This document shows, piece after piece, positions 7,015-13,954 of a stretch of DNA of 21,314 bases (the stretch's first letter is position 1; the number at the start of each line of letters is the position of its first letter). The stretch lies in assembly GCA_003242205.1 (NCBI GenBank), contig QGUR01000034.1, positions 1 to 21,314 on the forward strand. Reading direction: 5' to 3'. A program made the position numbers and the translations under genes. Source of the DNA: Chloroflexota bacterium. GTDB lineage: Bacteria; Chloroflexota; Anaerolineae; Aggregatilineales; Phototrophicaceae. The notes beneath the pieces are model-generated. The model was not told the origin of the DNA, did no database searches, and saw only the letters and a list, made by a program, of their open reading frames with translations.

Positions 7015-8460
7015 TTACGCGCCGCTGTTTGCGGAAGCGGCCTGTAGCTGCCCGTGCGCGACGGCCAGCGCCGTGCCGCCGATGTCCGCCGCGAGGCCGG
7101 GGTCGGCGCTGTTTTCCAGCACGACCGCGATTGCGACGCCGCGCCGCGCGCTGATGGTGGTGAAGCCGATAAACCATGAGAGTGGGCCTTCACCGGCGTA
7201 AGCGAGGCTGGCATGGCCGCCGATGTCGATATTGGGCCGGCCCGCGTTCTGCGCCGCTCCATTGGCGACGGCGTAGCGCATCAGGTCTTGAAGCTGGCGG
7301 GCGGTATTCATGGTGGCAATTGGCGATGTTGGCCGGATGGCCTGCACCGGCTCCCAGACTGAAGCGCCGGGCGCGCGCGTTTCGAGCAGCATATAGGGCA
7401 GGGGCGCGTTGCCGTCGTTGACGATACCCGCCGCCAGCATCGCCATCTGGAGCGGCGATACCGTCAGGTCGTGCTGGCCGACCGCGGCGGCAATGACGTC
7501 GTCCCGGCCAATCACCAACGCTTCAGGCGTCGGCGTGGGGGCGGTAGCAGGCGCGGTGAATCCCGGCAGGGTTGGCTGGCGCGTCAGCCCGAAGGTTTCC
7601 AGCGTGGCGGCCAGCGTCGCCGGGCCGAGGGCTTCGCCAAGGACGGCAAAGGGGAACGGACAGGCAAAAGCATAGGACTCGCGTAGCGACAGCGCGATTT
7701 CCGGCAGCCGGACGGCGCAGCCTAGCTCAAGGTCGTCTATCTGAACCGGACGTGTTGCCGGCTGTAAAGGCACGTTGAGCGGCCGGTTATAGAGCAAGGC
7801 GGCTGCCATAAGCGGCGTTTGTAATGTGCCGCCCGGCTGGTAGCTGCCCTGCAGCGCGCGATTGAAAAACGGCTGGCTTTCGGCGCTGCGCAGGGTTTCC
7901 CAGTCGGCATCGAGCGTGTTCGGGTCAAATGTCGGCACGCTTGCCAGCGCCAGAATCTGGCCGGAGGGGACGTCCAGCATGACGACCGCGCCGGTTTGCC
8001 CTTTCATCGCTTCGGCAATGACGGTCTGGAGTTCAAGGTCGAGCGATACGCGAATGTCGGAACCTTCCTGCGGCCGGTGCAGCAGGCTGTTGACCAGCGT
8101 TTCGCCGAAGTCGCGTGTCACGGTGTCGCCGCGCAGAATGCTGTCGTAAGCAGCTTCCGCGCCGCCGACGCCATAGCGCAGACTGTAATATCCAAGGGCG
8201 CTGGCGGTTGCCGGGTAGAGGTAATTGCGCCTGACCGCGCCGTCGTTTTCCACGACTGTCTCGACCAGCACTTCGCCATTGCGGTCGTAAATCGCGCCGC
8301 GACGGATGCGCGCTTCCGCCACCACCCGGCGCGGGTTGTCATCGCGGCCCAGAATCGTATCCGGGCCGACGACCGCCCAGTAGGCTGCCGCGCCGGCGAC
8401 GATGAAAAGCGAAACGATAAACGCCGCCAGTAGCCGGGTGATCTCGCGCGTGAACTGCAT
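7015..8460 (-). CDS. Class B PBP (PbpA/FtsI-like) homologue with all three transpeptidase motifs lost
   Basis: The 481-residue product has one N-terminal membrane helix (about 9-30), a PBP dimerisation region (RRGAIYDRNGEVLVE at 53-67, GYYSLRYGVGGAEAAYD about 90-105) and a transpeptidase-fold region (GAVVMLDVPSGQILALAS, FDPN, SWFIGF at 428-433). The catalytic SxxK of this family (PGSTFK) reads PGGTLQ, so the nucleophile is Gly211 and the lysine is Gln214. The SxN position reads ACP (266-268), and the KTG box reads GHA (415-417). It should therefore have no penicillin-sensitive transpeptidase activity, while its fold appears retained and its frame is open throughout. The ATG overlaps the rodA stop (TGATG), so it is coupled to the SEDS polymerase. 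A scaffold or allosteric activator for RodA is the natural inference. Confidence 0.88.
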   Translation of the reverse strand: MQFTREITRLLAAFIVSLFIVAGAAAYWAVVGPDTILGRDDNPRRVVAEARIRRGAIYDRNGEVLVETVVENDGAVRRNYLYPATASALGYYSLRYGVGGAEAAYDSILRGDTVTRDFGETLVNSLLHRPQEGSDIRVSLDLELQTVIAEAMKGQTGAVVMLDVPSGQILALASVPTFDPNTLDADWETLRSAESQPFFNRALQGSYQPGGTLQTPLMAAALLYNRPLNVPLQPATRPVQIDDLELGCAVRLPEIALSLRESYAFACPFPFAVLGEALGPATLAATLETFGLTRQPTLPGFTAPATAPTPTPEALVIGRDDVIAAAVGQHDLTVSPLQMAMLAAGIVNDGNAPLPYMLLETRAPGASVWEPVQAIRPTSPIATMNTARQLQDLMRYAVANGAAQNAGRPNIDIGGHASLAYAGEGPLSWFIGFTTISARRGVAIAVVLENSADPGLAADIGGTALAVAHGQLQAASANSGA

Positions 8461-9851
8461 CAGGCCGCCTCTGAAACCGAGATGCGGATCAGCAGGCCGA
8501 CGAGGACAAAATTCGTGACCAGCGAAGAACCGCCATAGCTTAGAAACGGCAGCGTGACGCCCGTGAGCGGCACGAGCTTGAGCACGCCACCCATGATGAG
8601 CAGGCTTTGAGTCGCCAGAATCGCGCTCAGCCCGACTGCAAGCAGCGCGTTGAATGGCCGGCCACGCTGGAACAGAGCCAGCTTCAGGCCGCGCGTGACC
8701 AGCACGGCGATACAGGCAATCAGCGTGATGACGCCCAGCAATCCCCATTCTTCAGCGATGGCGGCGAACGCGAAATCGGAGTGAACGACCGGGATGAAGG
8801 TCGGCAGCCCCTGACCGATGCCCTGACCGAACGGGCCTCCGGCGGCGAACGCCATCAGGCTTTGCACGATCTGGTAGGCGCGTCCACCGGCCTCCGGCCA
8901 TGGATGCAGCCAGACATCGACGCGCAGCCGCACGACATCGAAAGCGAAGTAGCCGACCAGCCCCGCGAAGACGATCAGCGCCGCGCCGCTCAAAACGATC
9001 AGGGCCGAGCCGCTGGCGACATAGAGCAGTATGGTGAAGACCGCGAAGAACAGGATCGCCGCGCCAAGGTCGCGCTGCCACACCAGAAATACGATAGACA
9101 GGCTCCACATCAGCAGGATCGGGCCGAAGACGCGCGGCGACATGGCGATGCGACGCAGGTGTGTATCGATGCCTTCCGCGCGCAGCGCCGGATATTGTTC
9201 GGCCAGATAGCTGGCGAGAAAGACGACCAGCACGATTTTCAGCGGTTCGGATGGTTGCAGATAAATATCGCCAAAGCGCAGCCAAAGCTCCGGCGCGGCG
9301 GGCAGCCCCGATGGGTTTTCGCCGAAGATAATCGTGCTTGCGAGCAGCGCCAGCCCGGCGACCAGCAGGGTATAGCGAAAGGAGCGCAACAGCCGCAGCG
9401 TCCTCGGCGTCAGCGCGACGAGCAGCAGCCCTGCGACGGCAATGACGAGCCACAACGTCTGGCGTTCGGCGAACGGCGCGGCCAGACGGTTAATCAGGAC
9501 CAGCCCCCAGCCGCTGAGGAACATGGCCAGCGAAAACAGCAGGACATCCGGCTGGCGCAGCCGCGTCACAAGCAGCCGGCGGCCGATCAGCGCGCAGGTG
9601 GCCCATACCACCACGATCGCGATATCTCGCGGGCTGATGCCGCCGCGAACGAGCGCGAGCGCTGCCGTGTTGGTCAACAGGAAAATGCCGGCAATCGCCA
9701 GTATGAGCGCGTCCGGCGTCAGGCGAAAGCGCGTGTCCTGCGCGTTTTCCAGTGTCAATGCTTCGGCGGGCACGTCGTACCGGCTACTTTGCTGCTGCGA
9801 ATAACCGGGCGGTGATTGGGCCAAGCCGCCGAAGCGCTTCCTGCGAGACAT
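8460..9851 (-). CDS. rodA: RodA/FtsW/SpoVE-family SEDS glycan polymerase
   Basis: This is a 463-residue polytopic protein with SEDS family landmarks in order: QPSEPLK at 199-205, QRDLGAA at 259-265, HSDFAFAAIAEEWG at 357-370 and PLTGVTLPFLSYGGSS at 428-443. Asp359 in HSDF matches the aspartate required for polymerase activity in E. coli RodA/FtsW, so the enzyme looks catalytically competent. SEDS proteins polymerise lipid II into glycan strands and act as a pair with a class B PBP, here the next gene. The ATG at 9851 makes the first ~22 codons overlap the end of the MTA phosphorylase gene and has no clear ribosome site. A GTG at 9773 would remove the overlap but also lacks one, so the start is uncertain. 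The cluster resembles mycobacterial rodA more than ftsW by context. Confidence 0.9.
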   Translation of the reverse strand: MSRRKRFGGLAQSPPGYSQQQSSRYDVPAEALTLENAQDTRFRLTPDALILAIAGIFLLTNTAALALVRGGISPRDIAIVVVWATCALIGRRLLVTRLRQPDVLLFSLAMFLSGWGLVLINRLAAPFAERQTLWLVIAVAGLLLVALTPRTLRLLRSFRYTLLVAGLALLASTIIFGENPSGLPAAPELWLRFGDIYLQPSEPLKIVLVVFLASYLAEQYPALRAEGIDTHLRRIAMSPRVFGPILLMWSLSIVFLVWQRDLGAAILFFAVFTILLYVASGSALIVLSGAALIVFAGLVGYFAFDVVRLRVDVWLHPWPEAGGRAYQIVQSLMAFAAGGPFGQGIGQGLPTFIPVVHSDFAFAAIAEEWGLLGVITLIACIAVLVTRGLKLALFQRGRPFNALLAVGLSAILATQSLLIMGGVLKLVPLTGVTLPFLSYGGSSLVTNFVLVGLLIRISVSEAA

Positions 9852-10668
9852 GGTCGCGGTCGGTCATCAGCGCGCCGTCAAGCCCGGTATGGGCAGGCCA
9901 GACGGCGGTTTCGTCAAGCGCCTCGACTGCTTCTGCCAGCGCTTGCTGAGCGATACGCAGGTTGCGCTGGAAGGTTTCGACGACCGCCGCCGTACTGACG
10001 GGTTCTTCGGTGCTGTGCCAGACATCGTAGTCGGTGACGTGCGCCATGGTGGCATAGGCGATTTCCGCCTCGCGCGCCAAAAATGCCTCCGGGCAGGAGG
10101 TCATGCCGATGATGTCACAGCCCCACCGGCGGTAAATTTCGCTTTCACCACGGGTGCTGAAGCGCGGCCCTTCGATGATGACAAGACTGCCGCCGCGATG
10201 CACCGTGCCGCCCGCCTTAGCGGCGCTGTCTGCCAGCAGTTCGCTCAGTTCGTTTGAGAACGGGTCGGCGACGCCCACATGCATGACCAACCCTTTGGTA
10301 TCCTCAAAAAATGAGCGCCCGCGGTCGGCCTTGGTGAAATCAACCAGTTGATCGGGGATGACGATATGGCCGGGTGCATAGTCTTCACGCAGCGAGCCAC
10401 AGGCGTTGACGGCCAGAATGAAACGCACGCCCAGCGACTTAAGCGCGTAAATATTGGCGCGGTATGGAACCTTCGATGGGGAATAGATATGGCCAACGCC
10501 GTGGCGGGGAAGAAATGCGACGCGCTTGCCGCGCAGCGTGCCAATCGTGATATCTGCGCTCGGCATGCCATAGGGCGTTTCGATCTTGTGCGTCGTGATG
10601 TCGTGGATTTCCGGCATCCGGTACAGCCCGGAACCGCCGATGACGCCAATCTGAACGGTTTCCGCCAT
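9784..10668 (-). CDS. mtnP: S-methyl-5'-thioadenosine phosphorylase (MTAP)
   Basis: The 294-residue product is a complete PNP/MTAP family 2 phosphorylase: GVIGGSGLY at 8-16, FLPRHG at 52-57 with GHIYSPSKVPYRANI after it, NACGS at 88-92, IEGPRFSTR at 165-173, GMTSCPE at 188-194 and TDYDVW at 212-217. It phosphorolyses methylthioadenosine to adenine and methylthioribose-1-phosphate. The aspartates in TDYD favour 6-aminopurine substrates over inosine-type ones. Tandem ATGs occur at 10671 and 10668; the second is better spaced from GAGG. It lies 49 nt after the FhaB-like gene, and its 3' end overlaps the annotated rodA start. The methionine-salvage role has no evident link to the wall genes, and no other salvage gene is in the window. 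Confidence 0.93.
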   Translation of the reverse strand: MAETVQIGVIGGSGLYRMPEIHDITTHKIETPYGMPSADITIGTLRGKRVAFLPRHGVGHIYSPSKVPYRANIYALKSLGVRFILAVNACGSLREDYAPGHIVIPDQLVDFTKADRGRSFFEDTKGLVMHVGVADPFSNELSELLADSAAKAGGTVHRGGSLVIIEGPRFSTRGESEIYRRWGCDIIGMTSCPEAFLAREAEIAYATMAHVTDYDVWHSTEEPVSTAAVVETFQRNLRIAQQALAEAVEALDETAVWPAHTGLDGALMTDRDHVSQEALRRLGPITARLFAAAK

Positions 10669-10717
10669 CATTTCCTCGCCTTCATCAATTGCTTCCGGGG
10701 CAAGTTCCCGGCAACCA

Positions 10718-11161
10718 TCATGACTCGATTTCCAACCGGAAGCGAAGCTTGCCAATGCCAATGATATCGCCATCGGTGACGACGACCGGCTGGTTGACGA
10801 GCACGCCGTTGAGCATTGTGCCGTTGCGGCTTTGCCGGTCTTCGAGCCACCACTGGCCGTTCCGCATGGTAACCACGGCGTGTTCGCCGCTGGCAAAACT
10901 GTCGTCGATGCGTATCGAGTTGGTTGGCGAGCGGCCAAGGCTGGTGATCGGCAGCAGCGGATAGACTTCGCCGGTTCGCGTCATGGTTCCGTTCACCTCG
11001 CGCAGAACGACGATACGCCCATACGTGCGCCGGCTGGCCTCAACCTCGCGAGCGGAAGCGCGAAATTCTCGCCACAGCAGGACGAAGAGTGCGCCAAGCA
11101 GGCCGAGCAGGAGCAGACCTGATAACAACCGCAACAGGAACAGCGCGATCTCTGTACTCAC
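10718..11161 (-). CDS. FhaB-like membrane-anchored FHA-domain protein
   Basis: The 147-residue protein has one N-terminal membrane helix (about 5-30), a basic juxtamembrane stretch, and a C-terminal forkhead-associated domain (about 55-147). Phosphothreonine-binding landmarks are GRS at 76-78, SGEH at 91-94 and RNGT to N118 (112-118). The layout (TM, short linker, single FHA) equals mycobacterial FhaB/FipA, a division protein phosphorylated by PknB. The start is GTG with GAGG close by (3 nt), 19 nt after the FhaA-like stop. The presence of FHA readers predicts Ser/Thr kinases in this organism, but none is encoded in this window. Confidence 0.88.
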   Translation of the reverse strand: MSTEIALFLLRLLSGLLLLGLLGALFVLLWREFRASAREVEASRRTYGRIVVLREVNGTMTRTGEVYPLLPITSLGRSPTNSIRIDDSFASGEHAVVTMRNGQWWLEDRQSRNGTMLNGVLVNQPVVVTDGDIIGIGKLRFRLEIES

Positions 11162-11180
11162 AAGCCTCGCCCTGGGTCCT

Positions 11181-11957
11181 TTACAGGTCTGAGATCAGGT
11201 TAATGCTCGTTTGCGACTCGCCAGCCGGGTCGTCTTCGAGGTAAACCAACTGCACTTTGCCCATCCGGATGACATCCCCGGTTTGCAGGGGATGCTCGCG
11301 GATGCGGACGTCATTGACATACGTGCCGGCCTGACTTTGCAGATCGAATAGCGTATAGCGACCGAAGCGCAGCCGTAGCTGAGCGTGCCGGCGGGAGACG
11401 AAAGCGTCGTCAAGCACGATATGGTTCTCGCGGCTGCGTCCGATGTTGATGACCGGCTCCTGAAGGAAAATCACCTGCTCGCCGTTGATGATCAACTGCG
11501 CGTTTTTGGGCAATTGCTCGGCATCCGGTGCCGGAAGCTCGATCCGCTCCATGACGGCAGTCGCATGGTCCAAACGGTTCTTGTGTTGCGGGTGGACGAC
11601 GATCGTGCCCGGGCCAAGGCTGTCGTCGGTCAGCAGTTCGATATCGGGAACGGTATTCAGCCGGTAACCGGCGTCCGTCGCCAGTTCGACCATGTGCTGG
11701 CTGAGAATCTGGGCGAGCGCTGGCTGGCGTTTGAGCAGCCGCTGGCATACATCCGGGTTCATGCGAATGGTGTAATGGTCGGGGGCCAGCGGTCGCGGGT
11801 CGCCATTGTGGGCGACTTCTGCGCCCATTTCCATGGCTCGGGCAAGCTGCAATGCAATGTCCTGCGCGCGGACGGACTTGCTGAACATGTGGGCGAATGC
11901 GCCTTCGATCAGGCGCTCAAGGCTTGCCTCGAACCGTGCCAGACTTTGATCTTTCAT
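11181..11957 (-). CDS. FhaA-like protein: DUF3662 domain plus FHA domain
   Basis: The 258-residue cytoplasmic protein starts with a DUF3662/FhaA N-terminal domain (residues 1 to about 125, beginning LARFEASLERLIEGAFAHMF), then a short linker and an FHA domain (about 155-245). The FHA core has GRS at 173-175, SRRH at 188-191 and GTYVND at 211-216. Mycobacterial FhaA has the same two ends but a long disordered middle, about twice this length in total. There it binds phosphorylated MviN (MurJ) and the RodA/PbpA division machinery. Here it is the first gene of fhaA-fhaB-mtnP-rodA-PBP. A strong promoter overlaps its start so closely that the mRNA would have almost no leader. Confidence 0.9.
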   Translation of the reverse strand: MKDQSLARFEASLERLIEGAFAHMFSKSVRAQDIALQLARAMEMGAEVAHNGDPRPLAPDHYTIRMNPDVCQRLLKRQPALAQILSQHMVELATDAGYRLNTVPDIELLTDDSLGPGTIVVHPQHKNRLDHATAVMERIELPAPDAEQLPKNAQLIINGEQVIFLQEPVINIGRSRENHIVLDDAFVSRRHAQLRLRFGRYTLFDLQSQAGTYVNDVRIREHPLQTGDVIRMGKVQLVYLEDDPAGESQTSINLISDL

Positions 11958-11963
11958 GCGGGC

Positions 11964-11992
11964 ATTATAGCCTAGCCTCTTTGGGGCGGCAA
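11964..11992 (-). promoter_or_regulatory. Promoter of the FHA-mtnP-rodA-PBP operon, probably leaderless
   Basis: On the minus strand a TTGCCG -35 box (11987-11992) and a perfect TATAAT -10 box (11964-11969) are 17 nt apart. The -10 ends only 6 nt before the ATG of the FhaA-like gene at 11957, so the predicted transcription start is at or next to the A of the start codon. There is no ribosome-binding site in the intervening GCCCGC, consistent with a leaderless mRNA. Confidence 0.7.
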
Positions 11993-12010
11993 AGGCCGAA
12001 GAAGCCGCAT

Positions 12011-12050
12011 CCCGCCCGTCTCCAAAACGCGCGTTCTGGAGACGGGCGGG
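12011..12050 (-). terminator. Strong hairpin after the foldase gene
   Basis: A perfect 14-bp stem (CCCGCCCGTCTCCA at 12011-12024 with its complement at 12037-12050) encloses AACGCGCGTT (12026-12035), itself palindromic. It begins 16 nt past the foldase stop and lies just upstream of the FHA operon promoter, so a transcription terminator or insulator is likely. The tract after the stem on the minus strand is only mildly T-rich, so it may not be a classical U-tract terminator. Confidence 0.65.
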
Positions 12051-12066
12051 GAAATAGCGTGCGGTT

Positions 12067-13428
12067 CTACAGACGTGGGATGAAGGCCGGCTCGCTCGGC
12101 ACGACCTGAGTCCAGATCGAGTACGTTTCGACGACGTTGCCCTCGGACGTGCGCAGTTCGCGCAGATACTGTTTCAGCGCGTCGGCGCGGGCCTGGCGCA
12201 GGGCCGTTTCTGATAGTTCTACTTCACGGCGGCCACGCACCTGAATGATATGGTAGCCGAAGTCCGTCTGGACCGGCCCGAAAAATTCGCCGATTTCCGC
12301 TTCCCGAACGGCATTCGCAAACGGTTCGACGAAGGTGGACGCCGGCGTCCAGTCATATTCGCCGCCGTTAGCCGCGCTTCCGGTATCGGTCGACACGGCA
12401 CGCGCGAGATCGGCGAACGATTCGCCGGCCTGTAGCGCGGCAAGCACATCCTGCGCTTCTTCTTCCGTCGCTACCAGAATGTGCCGGACGCTGACTTCCT
12501 GATCCATCGTATCAACCGTGTCGGCGGTTACGACTTCGGCAAGCGCTTGCCGAAGGGCCTGCATCTCGAAATAGGCGTCGATCGCTTCCTGACTCACGCC
12601 CGCGCTGCTACGCACGTTGGCGAAAACCTGCTCGACTCGCGTGTTATATTGCTCGGCGCGCTCCGTCGGGCTTAGCGTTGGCACGGGCGAAACCGTTGGG
12701 AGCGGCGTCAGCGTAGCGGTCGGTTCGGTTTCAGGTGTCGGCGTGGCGCTCGGTTCCGGTGACGGCGTAGGCGACACGAACGGTGTTGCGGTAGGGGTTG
12801 CCTCATCAGTCGCTTCGGCTGTGGCTTCGGGGCTGGCGACTTCATCAACCGATGGTGTGTACTCGAAGTATTCGTTTATCTGTTCCTGAATATCTTCTTC
12901 AGAAACGGTAATGCCCAGTTCTGCCGCCTTGGCGCGAACCAGGCGATCCTCGATCATATCGTTGAGCACGCGGTTGCCAAGCTGGTCCGAGACCTGAATT
13001 TCGCTCCACCAGTTCGCGAGCGGCGGCTGGCTCAGGCGAAGCTGGAGATACTGGTCCATGTTCACGCCAAACGCCTGCGCTTCGCGCACGACTTCGTACA
13101 GCCGCTCGTTGATCAGCGCGCGCTCCAGCCGGACGCGCTCCTGGAATTCGCGGACCGTAATCGTTTCGCCGTTGACCGATGCCACCGCCTGACCGGGGGT
13201 GACGAAAAACTCGATGGCGAAGGCGATACCCAGAATAACAATGACAATTGCGGCGGCGATGCCCGTGCCGAGCAGCACGTAACGCTGGATCATCGCCTCG
13301 CGCTCGGCGCGCGAACGGTACTCGCGCAATTGCTTGCCGCCACGAGGCGGCGTTGGCCCTTTTGCGGCGGCTGGCTGGTTGGCCGCTTCTTTTCCCGGAA
13401 GCCTGGAGGTCTGGCTTCGTTTCGTCAT
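12067..13428 (-). CDS. Membrane-anchored parvulin-type peptidyl-prolyl isomerase (SurA/PrsA-like foldase)
   Basis: The ATG at 13428 has AGGAG six nt upstream, giving 453 residues; a longer upstream frame has no such support. A basic, Pro/Ala-rich cytoplasmic N-tail is followed by a membrane helix (about 50-75) and a SurA_N-like helical chaperone domain (about 82-190). A Thr/Pro/Ser/Glu-rich linker runs from about 198 to 255. The PPIC/parvulin domain is at about 310-400 (VSVRHILVATEEEA with His316, GGEYDW, EFFGPVQTDFGYHIIQV with His393). It should isomerise prolyl bonds and assist folding of exported proteins on the outer face of the membrane. No lipobox is seen; anchoring is by the uncleaved helix. 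It appears to be transcribed alone, between two hairpin terminators. Confidence 0.9.
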   Translation of the reverse strand: MTKRSQTSRLPGKEAANQPAAAKGPTPPRGGKQLREYRSRAEREAMIQRYVLLGTGIAAAIVIVILGIAFAIEFFVTPGQAVASVNGETITVREFQERVRLERALINERLYEVVREAQAFGVNMDQYLQLRLSQPPLANWWSEIQVSDQLGNRVLNDMIEDRLVRAKAAELGITVSEEDIQEQINEYFEYTPSVDEVASPEATAEATDEATPTATPFVSPTPSPEPSATPTPETEPTATLTPLPTVSPVPTLSPTERAEQYNTRVEQVFANVRSSAGVSQEAIDAYFEMQALRQALAEVVTADTVDTMDQEVSVRHILVATEEEAQDVLAALQAGESFADLARAVSTDTGSAANGGEYDWTPASTFVEPFANAVREAEIGEFFGPVQTDFGYHIIQVRGRREVELSETALRQARADALKQYLRELRTSEGNVVETYSIWTQVVPSEPAFIPRL

Positions 13429-13499
13429 GCCTGGCTCCTGTACCATTAAAGAGGCATCGTTGTCACCAACCATGCCCCGACTGCAATTCTTTATCGGAA

Positions 13500-13531
13500 G
13501 AATGGGCGCGTCTACCGTGGCGCGCCCATTC
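13500..13531 (-). terminator. Hairpin terminator after the rpsF-ssb-rpsR operon
   Basis: An 11-bp perfect stem (GAATGGGCGCG at 13500-13510 with CGCGCCCATTC at 13521-13531) with a 10-nt loop begins 15 nt past the rpsR stop on the minus strand. The following minus-strand bases start TTCC, a weak T-tract. Confidence 0.6.
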
Positions 13532-13546
13532 CACAACAGGGGTTAC

Positions 13547-13885
13547 TCAGTCGCTGATGATCTCGTAGGGCAGCAGCGCAAGGTGGCGCGCGCGCTTGAT
13601 TTCACGCGCCAGTTCGCGCTGGCAGCGCGAGCAGTTGCCCGTCTGGCGGCGCGGCTTGATCTTGCCGGTTTCCGTCAGATAGCGGCGCAGCGTGTCCACA
13701 TCCTTATAATCGAAGCATTTGCCGTCGGGGCAATAGACCTGCCGTCCGCGCCCGCGCGCGCCGGGGCGTTCGTCGCGGCGTTCACGACGCTCGCGTGGCT
13801 CACGGGCTTCGGGGGTTTCTTCACTACTCTGTGCGGTTTCTTCGGTTCCTTCGGGGTTTGTGGCCTCGATTTCCTGATCAGTCAC
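13547..13885 (-). CDS. rpsR: Small ribosomal subunit protein bS18 with long charged N-terminal extension
   Basis: The C-terminal ~62 residues are a clear bS18 (CFDYKDVDTLRRYLTETGKI, then CSRCQRELAREIKRARHLALLPY). It binds 16S rRNA in the 30S platform as a complex with bS6. Four cysteines (52, 57, 85, 88) make it the zinc-binding form. At 112 residues it exceeds the usual ~75-80: residues 1-30 are Glu/Thr-rich and acidic, and 31-48 are Arg-rich. The start is a GTG with GAGGAG eight nt upstream, which supports the extended N-terminus as real. An internal start would have to lie in the Arg-rich stretch, which has none evident. It is the last gene of rpsF-ssb-rpsR. Confidence 0.96.
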   Translation of the reverse strand: MTDQEIEATNPEGTEETAQSSEETPEAREPRERRERRDERPGARGRGRQVYCPDGKCFDYKDVDTLRRYLTETGKIKPRRQTGNCSRCQRELAREIKRARHLALLPYEIISD

Positions 13886-13954
13886 AGGTTGTTCTCCTCA
13901 AAATTATGGTCGCGGCGGGCCGCTGGCGGCGCGGCTTTTGCCGGTTAGCGTCGT

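Noticed and set aside
8461..8748. 96-codon N-terminal extension of the PBP-like gene
   Set aside because: It lies inside rodA in another frame; the ATG at 8460 precedes a normal membrane anchor and forms a TGATG junction.
8607..9815. Long open frame on the plus strand opposite rodA (402 codons)
   Set aside because: Its composition is dominated by Arg, Gln and Asp, as expected for the complement of a membrane-protein gene.
10672..10938. N-terminal extension of MTAP
   Set aside because: It overlaps the FHA gene and its Ser/Thr/Ala-rich sequence is unlike MTAP; the tandem ATGs with GAGG fit the family start.
13445..13450. TTTAAT as a -10 box for the foldase gene
   Set aside because: Transcription would start within the SD sequence, and no -35 lies at the right distance.
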